Shown: positions 34,932-46,512, numbered from the stretch's first letter. The stretch: DNA of 64,000 bases from Rhodocollybia butyracea (GCA_015501585.1 JADNRY010000223.1:36070-100069); one strand, 5' to 3'. Made by a program: numbers and translations. Notes: generated by a model from the sequence alone, not told the origin.

Positions 34932-35196
34932 CTGTACCATTTCGAGCACTTCGTAAGGGGTGTGACCTGTGACCCCACCTCCTGAAATAAAATTTCGTAA
35001 GATCCCAATTGTGCGTGTGACCACTATGAAATTTAGTTAGTGCACCGCAGGCGCTCGAAAAAATTAGTACATGTAGCGCCGGTGACTCAAATTTTTTTTT
35101 CGTAAGGTCCCTCTAATACCTGTGACCAGGCGTGACCTTTCGGATGATCCGGGTCCCTTGTGACCCGTGACTTATGAACTGCTCGAAATGGTACAG
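34932..35196. mobile_element. Small TIR element (CTGTACCATTTCGAGCA), TA target
   Basis: CTGTACCATTTCGAGCA at the left is the exact reverse complement of TGCTCGAAATGGTACAG at the right. TA flanks both ends (34930-34931, 35197-35198). 265 bp with internal GTGACC words and no gene. It separates the Tyr/Pro-rich N-terminus from the rest of the Gag-protease gene. Class is probably Tc1/mariner-like, from the TA only. Confidence 0.8.
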
Positions 35197-35784
35197 TAGT
35201 AATTATAACCCTGGTAACCGGACCTCGGGTAATAGTAGGAAGAGCTGGGGGCAGAGTAGTAGTAGTTGGGGCTGTAAGGCCTGTAATTGGGAATTGGGGT
35301 GGGAGGAACTCTAGGTGAGTAATTTGTAGAAGGAATATATGGGGGAGTGGAGTATACGGGGCGACGAGTAGGAGAGCAAAGACGTGGGAAGCAACTAGGA
35401 CACTGATGTGGGCTAGAAGGCGGGAAAGGCAGGGCAACGGGAGCAGTAGTGGGCGCGGCGTGAAAGTGTAAATGTATAGCAGGCGTTAAGTTGTATCCAG
35501 TCTCTGCTGGCCTAAAACTTATGTGACAGTAAATGAGGACAAATTGAATTAATTATTTCCTCTATCAAAAACTACTAATTAAGTGGAGCTGTATCCCAAT
35601 GTAGTACTTACTATCGTTAAGCCGTATGCATGGCATGACGTCAATGATCCGGTCGCCTATTGTATCGGCTCTCTTTATCTGTGATCCGGCTGGTAGCCTA
35701 AATCACGTGCGGTAGATAAGATATCCTATTTGTTATTTTCTTATTCCTTTCCTCATATTTACTAAAAACATTTTGTGCACATGA

Positions 35785-36779
35785 CAATATCTCAACCAAG
35801 GAAAACCCATCTTTCCAAAGCTTAAAACGCTTGAGCCGAGTTACCAGTTATGCAGCTTGAGCACATTTACGCTCTTCTTGGGTGCCCGTCTGCAAGAGGT
35901 TTCATGCCCTTACACGTCAGGTGATGACCTATATCCAGAGGTTGATTCAAGCTCTAAATTGGGACCATCGCTTGCTCTTCTTGTTTCAAAGAGTCCGGGA
36001 CTGAAGTCTCTGACACTCGACCAGTACACTTATTCTGGATTGTCACGTTCACTAAGCCGCCTCTGTACTTTGGAAGTCCTCTCGGCCTTTTGCCTGTCTT
36101 ACCTGGAGATCGATTCCATTCAGGCTATAGCCTTGTTACCAAGGTTGACCATTCTTCATTTGACATTACCTGCCGGGATTGTTCTTGATTATACGGGTGT
36201 TGAGAGTGGATTTCCGTCATTGACAAAAATTGAGCTAGAGGGATCAACTTCCAACACACACAAATTTCTAGCGGCTGCCAGACCTCAAATGTTGCAGGAT
36301 CTCAGGGTTAGTTGGACTGTTGGAGACCTCTTTTTGCCTGATATTGCAGCCATCACCCATATCCTCTCATTCTTTCCCTTCCTTCAGTGTTTGAACCTTA
36401 TGGAGGAACTATCTCATTTACCACCAGATCTCGATAAGCTACAGCTTTGGTCAATATTTGAACCACTGTTGGAGCTGAAACAGATTGAATACCTCGCTTA
36501 TAGGATCCCACTCCCTGTATCAAACCAGAAAACAGTTAGAATTGCTTGCGCATGGCCTCATCTCAAAGGTTTACGTCTCGAAGGTCCACGTATGTATTCA
36601 GCTGGTGATTTATCATCGCTTGAATCACTGGCGCATTTCGCTAGACATTGTCCAGATTTGGAGAGTCTTAGCTATCCAATTGATGTCAAGGCAATTGAAC
36701 TCAAAGTAATCGTTTTCTCAACTATGATTCCTCCTACTCTTTCTCCACATCCCTTACGCATCTTTTATATCCATGATGA
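35785..36779 (+). pseudogene. F-box/LRR protein, C-terminally truncated
   Basis: The open frame reads QYLNQGKPIFPKLKTLEP, then SLSTFTLFLGARLQEVSCPY, leucine-rich segments (FPSLTKIELEG; FLQCLNLMEELSHLPPDL; WPHLKGLRLEGP) and HPLRIFYIHDD. The PIFPKL start and the HPLR..YI segment are hallmarks of the leucine-rich region of basidiomycete F-box proteins, which would recruit substrates to an SCF ubiquitin ligase. No F-box was seen upstream (an exon may be missing). The frame runs straight into the 5' LTR of the Gypsy element at 36780, so the C-terminus is lost. The sequence right of the Gypsy 3' LTR is not its continuation. Confidence 0.6.
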
Positions 36780-37575
36780 TGTCAGGAAGCGTGTTGAGGG
36801 GAACAAGCGCTCGATAGCGCTTGTTGTAAAGTAAATGATCGGACGGATCGGCATCAATCAATAAGTCTATCAACTGATCAATAAGCCAATCAACCAGATC
36901 CTGATGGCTAGTTGACATGTTAAGAAGGTATTTTAGGGATGGGAATCCCTCCCGCATAATGATAATAATGACTCGAGCATTGCATTTGAGTCATATCTAC
37001 ACATGACTAGTCATCGGTAGTCAAGTCTAGTCAAGTCAAGTCATTTTACCGGTACCGTAGGTAGCTGTAAGTAGTAGTAAGTAGATAGTATGTGTAACGA
37101 GTCATATGCGGAACCGAGACCTACTGAAACTCTATAAAAGGCGGGTTATTTGATTTCGGGACGCTAGACTTCTTATTCTGTAACCACCACTACGAGAATT
37201 ACACTTTGATTACATCTGAACCTTACTTGAGTGATTAACCTTGAGTATACATTTTCCTAACTAGTTACTTATTGAGTACATACCAATTAAGTGAATAGTT
37301 TGAAGCCTATATTGACGTCCAATTCCAATATAGTGAAGACCCGGAATCTATAATATTACTGAAGCTTTACCAGTAGTATTTACACGATATTAATACCAGC
37401 AACCCTGAAGATTACTGAAGCCTTTCCAGTAATACCTACGCCCATAACATCTATTCCATTTGTAGTCATTAAATACATAACAACCCCTAGGCCCAATCCC
37501 ATCGCCTAGTGAACTAGCTATTAAATAAATCTAACTACGTTGGTGGCAAAGGAGATCCGTATCTGTATCTTCACA
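36780..37575 (+). repeat. Gypsy 5' LTR
   Basis: Starts TGTCAGGAAGCG and ends TATCTTCACA (TG...CA). A perfect 10-bp-stem hairpin AACAAGCGCT-CGAT-AGCGCTTGTT (36802-36825) lies near the start. A TATA box (CTATAAAAGG) lies at 37132-37141. Compared with the 3' LTR it lacks one 20-bp duplicate (AGTCAATATGACACATAACG type). Most single-base differences are CpG versus TpG/CpA. Confidence 0.9.
37132..37141 (+). promoter_or_regulatory. TATA box of the Gypsy 5' LTR
   Basis: CTATAAAAGG, 352 bp into the LTR, followed by GCGGGTTATTTG. The same box is at 49051-49060 in the 3' LTR. Position within the LTR suggests transcription begins about 25-35 bp downstream. Confidence 0.6.
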
Positions 37576-37610
37576 TAATAAGAAGTCTCTTGTTGTTATA
37601 TATTATATAA

Positions 37611-40547
37611 ATGGCTACAACTACACAAACCCGTGAAGAAACGGAAGAAACTACACCTCCGTCTACTTCGTATCCAGTTTATGTTGTTACACCACACTCA
37701 AGCAGTGTACAACGAGTCATCAACCGTCTGTTACAAGCGGTAACGACGGAGAATACTCCGTTATACTTTCCGGAACGTGGTCGGCCCTTGGGAAGAAACC
37801 CTCGGAACCGATCAATGTCTTTATCTCCCACGCGTTTACGGGCTGCGCGATTATCGGCACTGGGCACTAATCCCGCCCCAGAGGAGCCGGAACTTTCCTA
37901 TCGACATCAGTACTACACTAGAGAGTCGGCTGGTATGCCCATACGCCCCGAATCTCATCACGTTGATTTACAAACGGAACTACAAAATCAAACTGATGCT
38001 TCTATGTACCGATCGACGGCATCTCCTCACTTAGTCGAGCAGCAACTGTTGGCTGATCTTGAGGAACATATTCAGTCATCACCACAGACACCAACACGGA
38101 TGCCCACACAACGTGTTAACCCTATTTCTAAAACACCATCTACTCCCAGTGTGTTCCATGAAGTAGTGAATCACCCAGAATTACTACCTGAAGATTGGAC
38201 CTCGGAAGTAATACTTTATTCTCAGGAACATGAAACGGAACATTCTATATCTACCATTGAGAAGATTGTAAGCCATGGACCATTTAGAGAAAACTTTACC
38301 TTCTCAAGTACACCCATTGCTCAATCCACACCATGGAACACAGGGACACAACACCAGACTTATTCAGAGCAATACCGCTCTATTATGGGGGAGAGTCCAC
38401 AGGTACATGCAACTAATACACAATTGAACTCTCCAAGAGAACCCCTCAATGTAACCCATAATGATTTTCCAGAACTGCGGGATAGAAGTGAATATCAAAG
38501 GTCAAGAGATCAATTGCATGCTACAGCGCACCTAGTCAGAAACCTTCTAATGCGGTTAGGAATAAATAATCAGGCAGAACGAACGGCAGTGGGATGGCTA
38601 CGTGTACTTGAAACCTTAGCTACAACTCCACTCTCAGACATGCCTAGAAACCTTGCGGATAATATCCGAGAACCGCGAAACGCAAGTCTATTAAATCACT
38701 ATGTACAAGTCATTAGAGAACAACCATATCGAAGTATAGTTGAGAATAGTGATTGGCTTTCAACAATCCCTAACTCATCCCCAAGGTTGTCAATGCAAAG
38801 TTAAAGCCCTAGACAAAGGATTTTGCGGCTAAGGGCTAACCTAGAAATGTTGTCACCAGAACCTGGTCTCACACCTGATCTTCCACAACCCATATCAGAT
38901 GAGGAGAGAAGAAAGCAACTCCTTGATGAGGCAATGCAATTAGGCTTTGGGAACTTAACAGCCAGAGCTAGGGCATTATTGCTTAAAGTGGGATTTGTCC
39001 TTAATCTAAGAAGGACCCCAATTGGATGGCTAAGAGCATTAAGGGAATTAGCAAATGTGGATGAAGACACATTCTCACCAGAATTATCTCAAATTTTCCA
39101 AGGAGATAATATTGATCAAATATTAGCCTTAGAAAGGGAAGCGGATCGGCAAGAATTCAGAGTAATACTTGATGATTTGTTGTTTCCATCAGAGTTGACT
39201 CCACCAAACTTAAGTCCTAACACTAGTCAAGAAAGAAGGTCTAATTCATCCAGTGGATCTGATACCCCCTATCAAACTTTAGATGGACAATGGTTATCTT
39301 TACCACGAGTAAGGGAGAATTCTGCACCATCTTCTGGAGGACAAACACAACAAAGCTCTCCTACCTATGTAGAGACGCCGCAAAACCAGAGCCCAACAAC
39401 TAGGATCCGAAGGGATACTCCTTGGGCACCCAGACAACACACCACACGGATGGAAAACCCTGTCACTATCATACCAACGGATTCAGAACATGAGATACCG
39501 CCCAGGCCAAGTATAATACCTAGGCGGGCTCGCTATGGTGACACTAGCAATGCCCAAGAACAATGGGAGCAGATTCCCCCGGAGAGACAATACTCTGATG
39601 AAGCGGACCCAGTACCCCCATACCTGGAACAGGACTGGGAGGAATACCAACAGCAGCTGGCTATAACTAGAAGCTTTCAACAACAGAGAGGATCAAAAGA
39701 AAGAGGTAATTTGAATACTGAGCAACAGGAAACACAGTCCATGGGAGAATTAACTAATGAGTTTTTACAATGGGTCAATGACACTAGCTTACAGGATGCT
39801 CATATGGGACCTAAGCTTGCTATACAGAATCAAGTGGAAACAAAACCCTTGAATCATCGACAGAGAAGGGGTATGGAATGGAAATCAATGAAGGAACGTG
39901 AAAATAAGGCCGCCGGGCTACCCACTCCCACAACTACCCCTGAACAGGAACAGGAATCTCAAGCATCTACAGCAAAACCCACATCAGTCACTCAAAATTT
40001 TATTAGAGATTCACCACCCCACCAAACAATGTTGGAGTCTCAATTTGAATATACTAACCCATATAAAAGGGATAATAGACCAGGGGTAGGTACATCAACA
40101 GCAGGGCAGCACATGTATGACTATCCCCATATTCCCAACAAAGGTAAGGGCAGGGAATCAGGAGATCATGGAAATGACCACAAGGACCGAAATTCATTGA
40201 CAAGGACACCTGCAATGCCATCATATGATAACTTTGAGAGTATCTCAACTAGAGGAGTAAAAATTGGTGATACACCACAAATAAAATCACCCCTTGACAC
40301 TCACAACTCTCAAACTAATGAGGATAAGGAGATACCTAAACAAGACAACTTGGAGGATAGGAGTAGCATTATATCTAACCATCAACAGGTAACCAAACTA
40401 AGTACAGGAACACCTTTCCAAACAAATGTTGGAGGGGAGAGGGTGGTAAACCACCATCATTTGATCCTCACGATTACAACTCTGATAGCAATGATGAGAG
40501 GCCCCCAACCCCAAACAAGCCAAGAAATACTGATACTAGAGATTTAA
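37611..40547 (+). CDS. Gypsy Gag polyprotein, N-terminal extension (one in-frame stop)
   Basis: One frame runs from the ATG at 37611 (MATTTQTREETEETTPPSTS) to 40547, broken by a single TAA at 38802-38804; sense codons resume at once in the same frame. Two homologous-looking helical segments (NNQAERTAVGWLRVLETLA near 38600 and RRTPIGWLRALRELANVDED near 39020) suggest an internal duplication. The rest is Gln/Thr/Pro/Asn-rich and disordered. Near 40435 a 1-base shift is needed to pass into the next frame (GGKPPSFDPHDYNSD...), which leads directly into the Gag core at 40556. The intact protein would have been about 1,450 residues including that core, unusually long for a fungal Gag. Confidence 0.6.
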
Positions 40548-40555
40548 TACTCAGT

Positions 40556-41956
40556 ATGGGAGGAGGAGGTGGAGGACCACCATCCTACCATGGAAATTTT
40601 AATTCACAGTCAGCTAAGAGTAACTCATCAAATAGAGCAAACTCTAGCTATAGTACATACTCTAGAAGGGGGGAAAATGGAGGAAGAGGCCCACCCAGTG
40701 GTGGAGGTAATGGATATTTTGGAGACTCAGAGTCAGACAGTGATGGAAGAGACTGGGATCAGAGAGAGAGAAGAAAGGAATGGTACCCAAATAAGGGATG
40801 GGGAAGAGATGGTCGTGATGGCCGCGATGGCCGTGATGGCCGTGATGGAAGAGACCCAAAGAACTGTGAGAAGAATGAAGAGAAAGAGAGAAGAGAGAGA
40901 GAAAGAGATGAAATGAACCGTGAGGCAAAACTAGATATTACAAAACCAACACCATTCTCTGGAGAAAATAGGGAGGAATGGCGAGAATTCCGAGATAGTT
41001 GTGAAAATATATTCTCAGCTAAATCTAGAATTTACAGAGACAATGTATCCAAGATTGCCTTTGCGGCCTCAAACACGAAGGGACCGGCAAAACGGTATCA
41101 TCAAAATTTAATGAGGAAACAACGCAGTGGAGAACACATTTCTGCTCTCACAACTTGGGAAGAATTCATACTACTTTTTGGAGAGATGTTTGGCCTTCAT
41201 GATGAGGTACTTACAGCTCAATCTAAACTTGATAGTTGTACTCAGAAGTGGTCAGAGGCCTTTGCTGATTTCTTGGTAAGGTTTGAAGATATTGCATTAC
41301 TAACTAATTACAATGACAAGGCACTGAGATGGAGAATGCTTAAGCAAATTTGCTCCGACCTAAGGAACCGCCTAGTGGACCATGGGGATATCCCCGAAAC
41401 ATTTGCGGGTGTGGTTAGGAAATTAATGAGATTGGACAGTGCCAAACAAGCATTCAGTGAGATTGGCCTTGGGGGAACAAGGAATTGGGTACCCGGCAAT
41501 ACCAATAACCCAAACCCCAGTACCAAGAGCAATAACATACCTGATACTCGGCAAACAAATAACCGGGTCAACCAACGATCAACTCCCAATCCCAACGTTG
41601 TGACAGGAAGGGGAGCCCAGGAGGGGATAACAGAAGAAGTAATATTGGAGGCCACCACCATAACCAATACAGACGGATCTACAATACAGGAAAATTCTAG
41701 TACCTACCCAAGGGTGTCACAGGAAGAATGGAATAGACGCATGAGAAGTGGGGAATGCGGTATATGCGGTTCCAAAGAGCACCGATACCGTGACCACTTC
41801 AGGAAGAATGGTCCCAAGTCTATCACCGCAAGAGGAGCATTTATGGAAGAATATGAGTCTGAGGATGCCTTGTATGTGGAAATTGAAGGACTCGATGAAC
41901 CAGTGCACATTGATGACCCGGTTCTGGAATGGATGGAGAACGACTCGGGAAACTAA
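40556..41956 (+). CDS. gag: Gypsy Gag core with zinc knuckle
   Basis: 466 codons. Gly-rich start, then charged repeats DGRDGRDGRDGRDGRD (about residue 85-100), then the retrotransposon Gag fold (TKPTPFSGENREEWREFRDS...YRDNVSKIAFAASNTKG...WEEFILLFGEMFG...DSCTQKWSEAFADFLVRFED). A knuckle CGICGSKEHRYRDH lies near residue 399. The knuckle is C-X2-C-X4-H-X4-H: its last ligand is His where the retroviral consensus has Cys. Its end overlaps the start of the pol frame (41929) by 28 bases. Pol is in the -1 frame, so translation of Pol could use -1 frameshifting. Gag would form the cytoplasmic particle and bind element RNA. Confidence 0.75.
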   Translation: MGGGGGGPPSYHGNFNSQSAKSNSSNRANSSYSTYSRRGENGGRGPPSGGGNGYFGDSESDSDGRDWDQRERRKEWYPNKGWGRDGRDGRDGRDGRDGRDPKNCEKNEEKERRERERDEMNREAKLDITKPTPFSGENREEWREFRDSCENIFSAKSRIYRDNVSKIAFAASNTKGPAKRYHQNLMRKQRSGEHISALTTWEEFILLFGEMFGLHDEVLTAQSKLDSCTQKWSEAFADFLVRFEDIALLTNYNDKALRWRMLKQICSDLRNRLVDHGDIPETFAGVVRKLMRLDSAKQAFSEIGLGGTRNWVPGNTNNPNPSTKSNNIPDTRQTNNRVNQRSTPNPNVVTGRGAQEGITEEVILEATTITNTDGSTIQENSSTYPRVSQEEWNRRMRSGECGICGSKEHRYRDHFRKNGPKSITARGAFMEEYESEDALYVEIEGLDEPVHIDDPVLEWMENDSGN

Positions 41957-44900
41957 CTGAAGACTCCGAAACCCAAAATGGAGCGGTGCGGGGTCTTGAA
42001 GCAGTGAGCTCCGAACAATTGTTTGCAACATCCATCATATTAAATTCTACATCCGAAAATTCATTATTATTACCCATAAATTTCCATACTAGGGATTCCA
42101 ACCCGTGCTATACCCTTATTGACTCTGGAGCATCGAGAGAATTTGTTGATGAGGCTTTAGCTAATAAATTTGAAAATCAACTCACAACACTTCCCGAACC
42201 GATTCCCTTAACACTATTTGACGGAGAATTGACATCCGGTGGAAAAACAACAAAAAAATTAGAAACCGATATTTTCTTTGGAGACGGATCCACTCAACGT
42301 GTAATCTTTCTGGTAACCAAACTGCACCCCAGTGCATCAGTAGTATTGGGATTACCATGGTTACGAAGGATTAACCCCACAATTGATTGGAAGAACCTCA
42401 AGGTATCCTTCCAACAGGGAGTTCAACTATCAGCAGTAACCATAGATAATGGATTCCCCACTACTCACACGGTTACAAACAGGGTTAAATACCCTAGACC
42501 AACTATAGAAGTAGTACCGGAAAATGAATATCGGAATCCAACACTTGGCTTGGAGGATCCAATCCTGCTGAGAGAGGATGAGTATCAGGAATACAAAAAG
42601 AGTAAACTACCACAACATCACCAAATTAGGGGAGAAGCCAGCATTAGAGAAAGATTAAGATCATCAGTGCTAGTAGAGGAAATTCCAGAGGAACGCCTAC
42701 CCAGATGGCCGGGACTAACTTTAAATGACCCTTTACTCCTACATATTGATGAACTTGAAAATTATTATGAAAATAAAAGAAGAGAGAAACGTAAAAAGGA
42801 CCGCAAGGAGTACAAACATAGGAGTAGGGTTAGACAAAAGAATTCCCAGAGTTCTGACAATAATAAACAGGAGAATAATCGCCCCTATAAGGATCCAACA
42901 AAGACACGATGGAGAGACACCACAGGAGGACCAAAAATTGGCATGGTGAATGCCGCGGCATTTGCAAGATTGGCACAATCCGGCTGCGAAACTTTCACGT
43001 TACATTACAATTTAAAGGGAGAAATACACGAGTGGAAGAAGAGTGAGGAGATCGATGATTTGAATATCAAAATCAAAGATCCGATCATCAGAGGAGACCA
43101 GATCGCAGGAACCGATCAAAATAAGGCCTCCGATCAAATACCAGAACAAGCCTCCATGGCTAATGATGAGGAAATCTTATTAAAACATGTACCAAAAGAT
43201 TACCATGACTTTGCCAAAGTATTTGCAGCAGGGGAGGCCAAAACCTTACCTCCACATCGACCTTATGATATTGAAGTGCACACAGAAGACAATAAATTAC
43301 CCCCCTTAGGTAAAATATATAACATGTCAGAACTTGAACTCAAGACTTTGAAGGAGTACATAGATGACATGTTAAATAAGGGATTCATCAGGGCGTCTTC
43401 TTCACCTATTGGTGCACCAGTATTGTTTGCAAAGAAAAACCATGGTAGTCTAAGGTTGTGTGTGGACTACATATCCTTGAATAAGTTGACCAAGAAGAAT
43501 AGGTATCCACTCCCACTGATTGGAAACTTGATTGATCAATTAGGAAAGGCAAGGATATTCACCAAACTGGACTTAAGGGTAGGATACAACAACATTAGAA
43601 TTGCAGAAGGTCACGAATGGAAGACTGCATTCAGAACAAGATATGGCTCATATGAGTACTTGGTAATGCCTTTTGGGCTAACCAATGCCCCCTCATATTT
43701 TCAATATTTCATGAATGATATTTTCCATGACTTAACAGACAATTTTGTTGTGGTGTATCTGGATGATATACTGATCTACTCTAAAAATGAGAAGGAACAC
43801 AAGCAACATGTAAGGCAGGTCCTACAAAGGTTACAGGAACAAGACCTACATGTCAAACCTGAAAAGTGTGAGTTCCACACCAAAGAAGTGGAATACTTAG
43901 GAGTAATAGTATCTCCAGAAGGAATTAGGATGGACCCAAAGAAAGTAGAAGCAGTGATGAAGTGGCCCGAACCAACTACTGTGAAAGAATTACAGTCATT
44001 CTTGGGGTTTGCCAATTTTTACAGAAGATTTATAGATAATTTTTCAGGGATTGTCAAACCAATGACCAAATTACTACAGAAGAATGTCAAGTGGAACTGG
44101 AATATCGAGTGTCAGTCAGTATTTGAATTACTGAAGAAAGCATTCACCGAGGCACCAGTACTTCGACACTTTCGGACAGAATTACCAATTATTGTGGAAT
44201 CTGATGCATCCGATTATGCTATAGCGTCAATTATATCTCAATATAACCCAGAAACAGGAGAATTTCACCCAATAGCATTCTTTGCCAGGGGACTAGTAGC
44301 CGCAGAATTGAACTATGATGTCTATGACAAGGAAATGTTAGCTATTGTGGAATCATTCAAACAATGGAGAGCTTACCTTGAAGGGGCCAAATACAAGGTA
44401 GAAGTATTCACAGACCACAATAACCTACAGTGGTTTACTACAACTAAGAACCTAACAAGGCGACAAGCCCGCTGGTCAGAATTCCTCTCAGGATTTGATT
44501 TCCATATCAACTACAGGCCGGGAAGACTAGGGACTAAACCGGATGCACTCACACGCCGAGGAGATGTTTACCCTAAGAAGGGGGGAATAGTAGAAGCCAA
44601 TAAAGGGAATCAACAAATTCTTTTGAATCCTGAACAACTATTGGCTTCCTTAATTCTCAATGACGAAGCAGACATTGCTAAAATTAGGAAATCTACACAT
44701 GATTCTTACTGGAAACGCATGGAGGAGGTAGCCAACTCCGATCACCCTGGTCCTTTTAAATCTGAAAACAGACTCCTACTCAGAGAAGGTAAAATCTATG
44801 TACCAAAGGAGCTCAGGTTACGAATTCTCCAAACACACCATGATCATAAGCTAAGAGGGCATCCAGGAATAAGAAAAAACTCAACAAGTAATCTTGGGGA

Positions 44901-46512
44901 CATATTTTTGGCCAGGCTTACACAAGGATGTGAAGCGATATGTATTAGCCTGCCAGGACTGTCAAAGGGGAAAATCATCCAGGTTAAGAAAATTAGGACT
45001 ACTAAAGCCCTTACCAATAGGAGAAAGGCCTTGGAGTTCAATTTCTGTGGATCACATTGTAGAACTCCCTATGTCAGGAGGCCATGATGCAATTATGGTT
45101 GTAGTATGCAGACTTACTAATCAGGAAAAGCCATTTTTGCCTAGGTGACCCCAGAGTGGCCTAAAGCAAACTAGGTGACCTATGAATCCTATGGCATCCT
45201 ATGAATTTGGGCTCGTCCCTTGCCAGTCAAGGCTCTTGAGGATTCCCTAGGGTATCCTAGGCAAACCCAGGGCAAGCCTAGGTTTGCCCAGGTTTGCCCA
45301 GGTGTTCCCCAGGTGTTCCCCAGGAGCACCTGGGCAAACCTGGGCAAACCTAGGCTTGCCTAGGGAATCCTCAAGAGCCTTGACTGGCAAGGGATGAGCC
45401 CAAATTCCTAGGATGCCATAGGATTCATAGGTCACCTAGTTTGCTTTAGGCCACTCTGGGGTCACCTAGGCAAAAACGGCTTTTCCTGATGTACTAAACA
45501 AGCTATATTTGTACCTTGTCATACCACAGATAATTCTGATGACTTGGCCAAACTATTCATTAGGGATGTATTCTCAAAACATGGACTTCCAGTGGACATA
45601 GTATCAGACAGGGGAACAATGTTTACTTCCAAACTATGGACATCACTATGTGATATACTCAGTATAAGACAGAATTTATCAACAGCATATCATCCCCAAA
45701 CTGATGGACAAACTGAAAGAACAAATCAAACACTGGAACAATACCTCAGGATGTTTGTCAACTATGACCAAGACGATTGGGTAGAATGGCTACCCCTTGC
45801 AGAATTTGTATTCAATAACACCCCCAGTGATGCTACAGGACTTACACCATTTTTTGCCAATAAAGGATATCATCCACGACTCACATTGAGCCTCAAGGAT
45901 GTACCAAGTCATAAGGCTCATCTGAAGGCACAAGAACTGAAACAGGTACACAAGTATCTTAAGGAGGGAATTCAACAATCCAATAGGAATTATGAGAAGC
46001 AAGCAAATAGATCTAGAAGGGAGGAAAGTACCGAATGGAGAGTTGGTACAAAGGTTTGGTTAAATACAAAAAATATTAGGACCAAGAGACCATCTAAGAA
46101 ACTGGACTATAAGAAATTTGGACCATTCCAAATTAAGGAGAAGATATCCAACCATGCCTATCAATTGGAGTTACCCGGAATATTGGGGAAAATTCACGAT
46201 GTATTCCATGTTGATCTATTAAGTGAACAGCCTACCGAATATTTTCCCAACAGAAAGCCAGCTCCCCAACCCCCAATAGAGATTGAAGGAGAAGAAGAAT
46301 ATAAGGTCAAGGAAATACTTGATTGTCAAAGGAGTAGGGGAAGGATGCTATATCTTGTAAGGTGGGAAGGATATGGACCGGAATTTGATACATGGGAACC
46401 CATCGCGCACCTACCACGAGCACAAGAAGCAGTAGAAGAATTCCATATTCTACATCCTATAAAAACTAAACTTAAAGATCACGAATGGGAACGCGAAACG
46501 CAAACTCAATGA
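41929..46512 (+). pseudogene. pol: Gypsy Pol: protease, RT, RNase H, integrase, chromodomain; disrupted
   Basis: Continuous from 41929 to about 44880. Domains: retropepsin-type protease (LIDSGAS, D at residue 65); RT with LCVDYISLNKLT and YLDDILIYS (610); RNase H with ESDASDYAIASI (756) and TDHNNL; GRLGTKPDALTRR; start of the integrase zinc module (HDHKLRGHPGIRK). In the A-run at 44871-44880 one extra base shifts the frame; the other frame carries YFWPGLHKDVKRYVLACQDC and SISVDHIVELP (first catalytic Asp, 45050). MITE copy 4 then splits the integrase core; after it come VSDRGTMFTS (second Asp, 45607) and TDGQTER (Glu, 45715; 35 residues apart), a GPY/F-type module (FGPFQIKEK) and a chromodomain (YLVRWEGYGPEFDTWEP). 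Apart from the two lesions all catalytic residues are present. The ATG at 41929 is not necessarily the true start because pol may be frameshifted from gag. Confidence 0.8.
45120..45491. mobile_element. CATCAGGAAAA palindromic MITE, copy 4
   Basis: Starts ATCAGGAAAAGCC (the usual first C is replaced or lost) and ends GGCTTTTCCTGATG. TACTA is present on both sides (45115-45119 and 45492-45496). It splits the integrase between the first and second catalytic Asp. Ignoring the element and one TACTA gives RLTKQAIFVP, the usual Gypsy integrase sequence here. If only TA was duplicated the result would have one extra Thr, still in frame. Confidence 0.9.

Larger units (their letters stand above)
29703..35460 (-). 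pseudogene. Gag-aspartic protease retroelement gene, decayed
   Basis: Domains in order on the minus strand: a Tyr/Pro-rich N-terminus (35460-35197, PVYSPPPYIPSTNYSP) interrupted by a small MITE; a Gag-like helical region (34649-34110, SKFTGRYSQIESFLEHYDRL...LSQWLKYC); a Ser/Asp-rich linker (33894-33400); a canonical CCHC knuckle CFGCRVVGHKLGEC (about 33330-33372); an acidic stretch (EEADFSESTDEWQE, about 33070); the motif LMNMQVTLPMKDILGSSGEI (about 30900); and a retropepsin-type active site ILDTGSELNII (about 30715) followed by FNMLLGCPWQRYNHV. No RT, RNase H or integrase follows. Lesions: a TGA near 33147, frameshifts near 32900 and 30815, a 1.3-kb insertion (31010-32285) and the MITE at 30236-30536. 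This fits the Gag-protease genes common in agaricomycetes, retroelement-derived. Confidence 0.65.
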
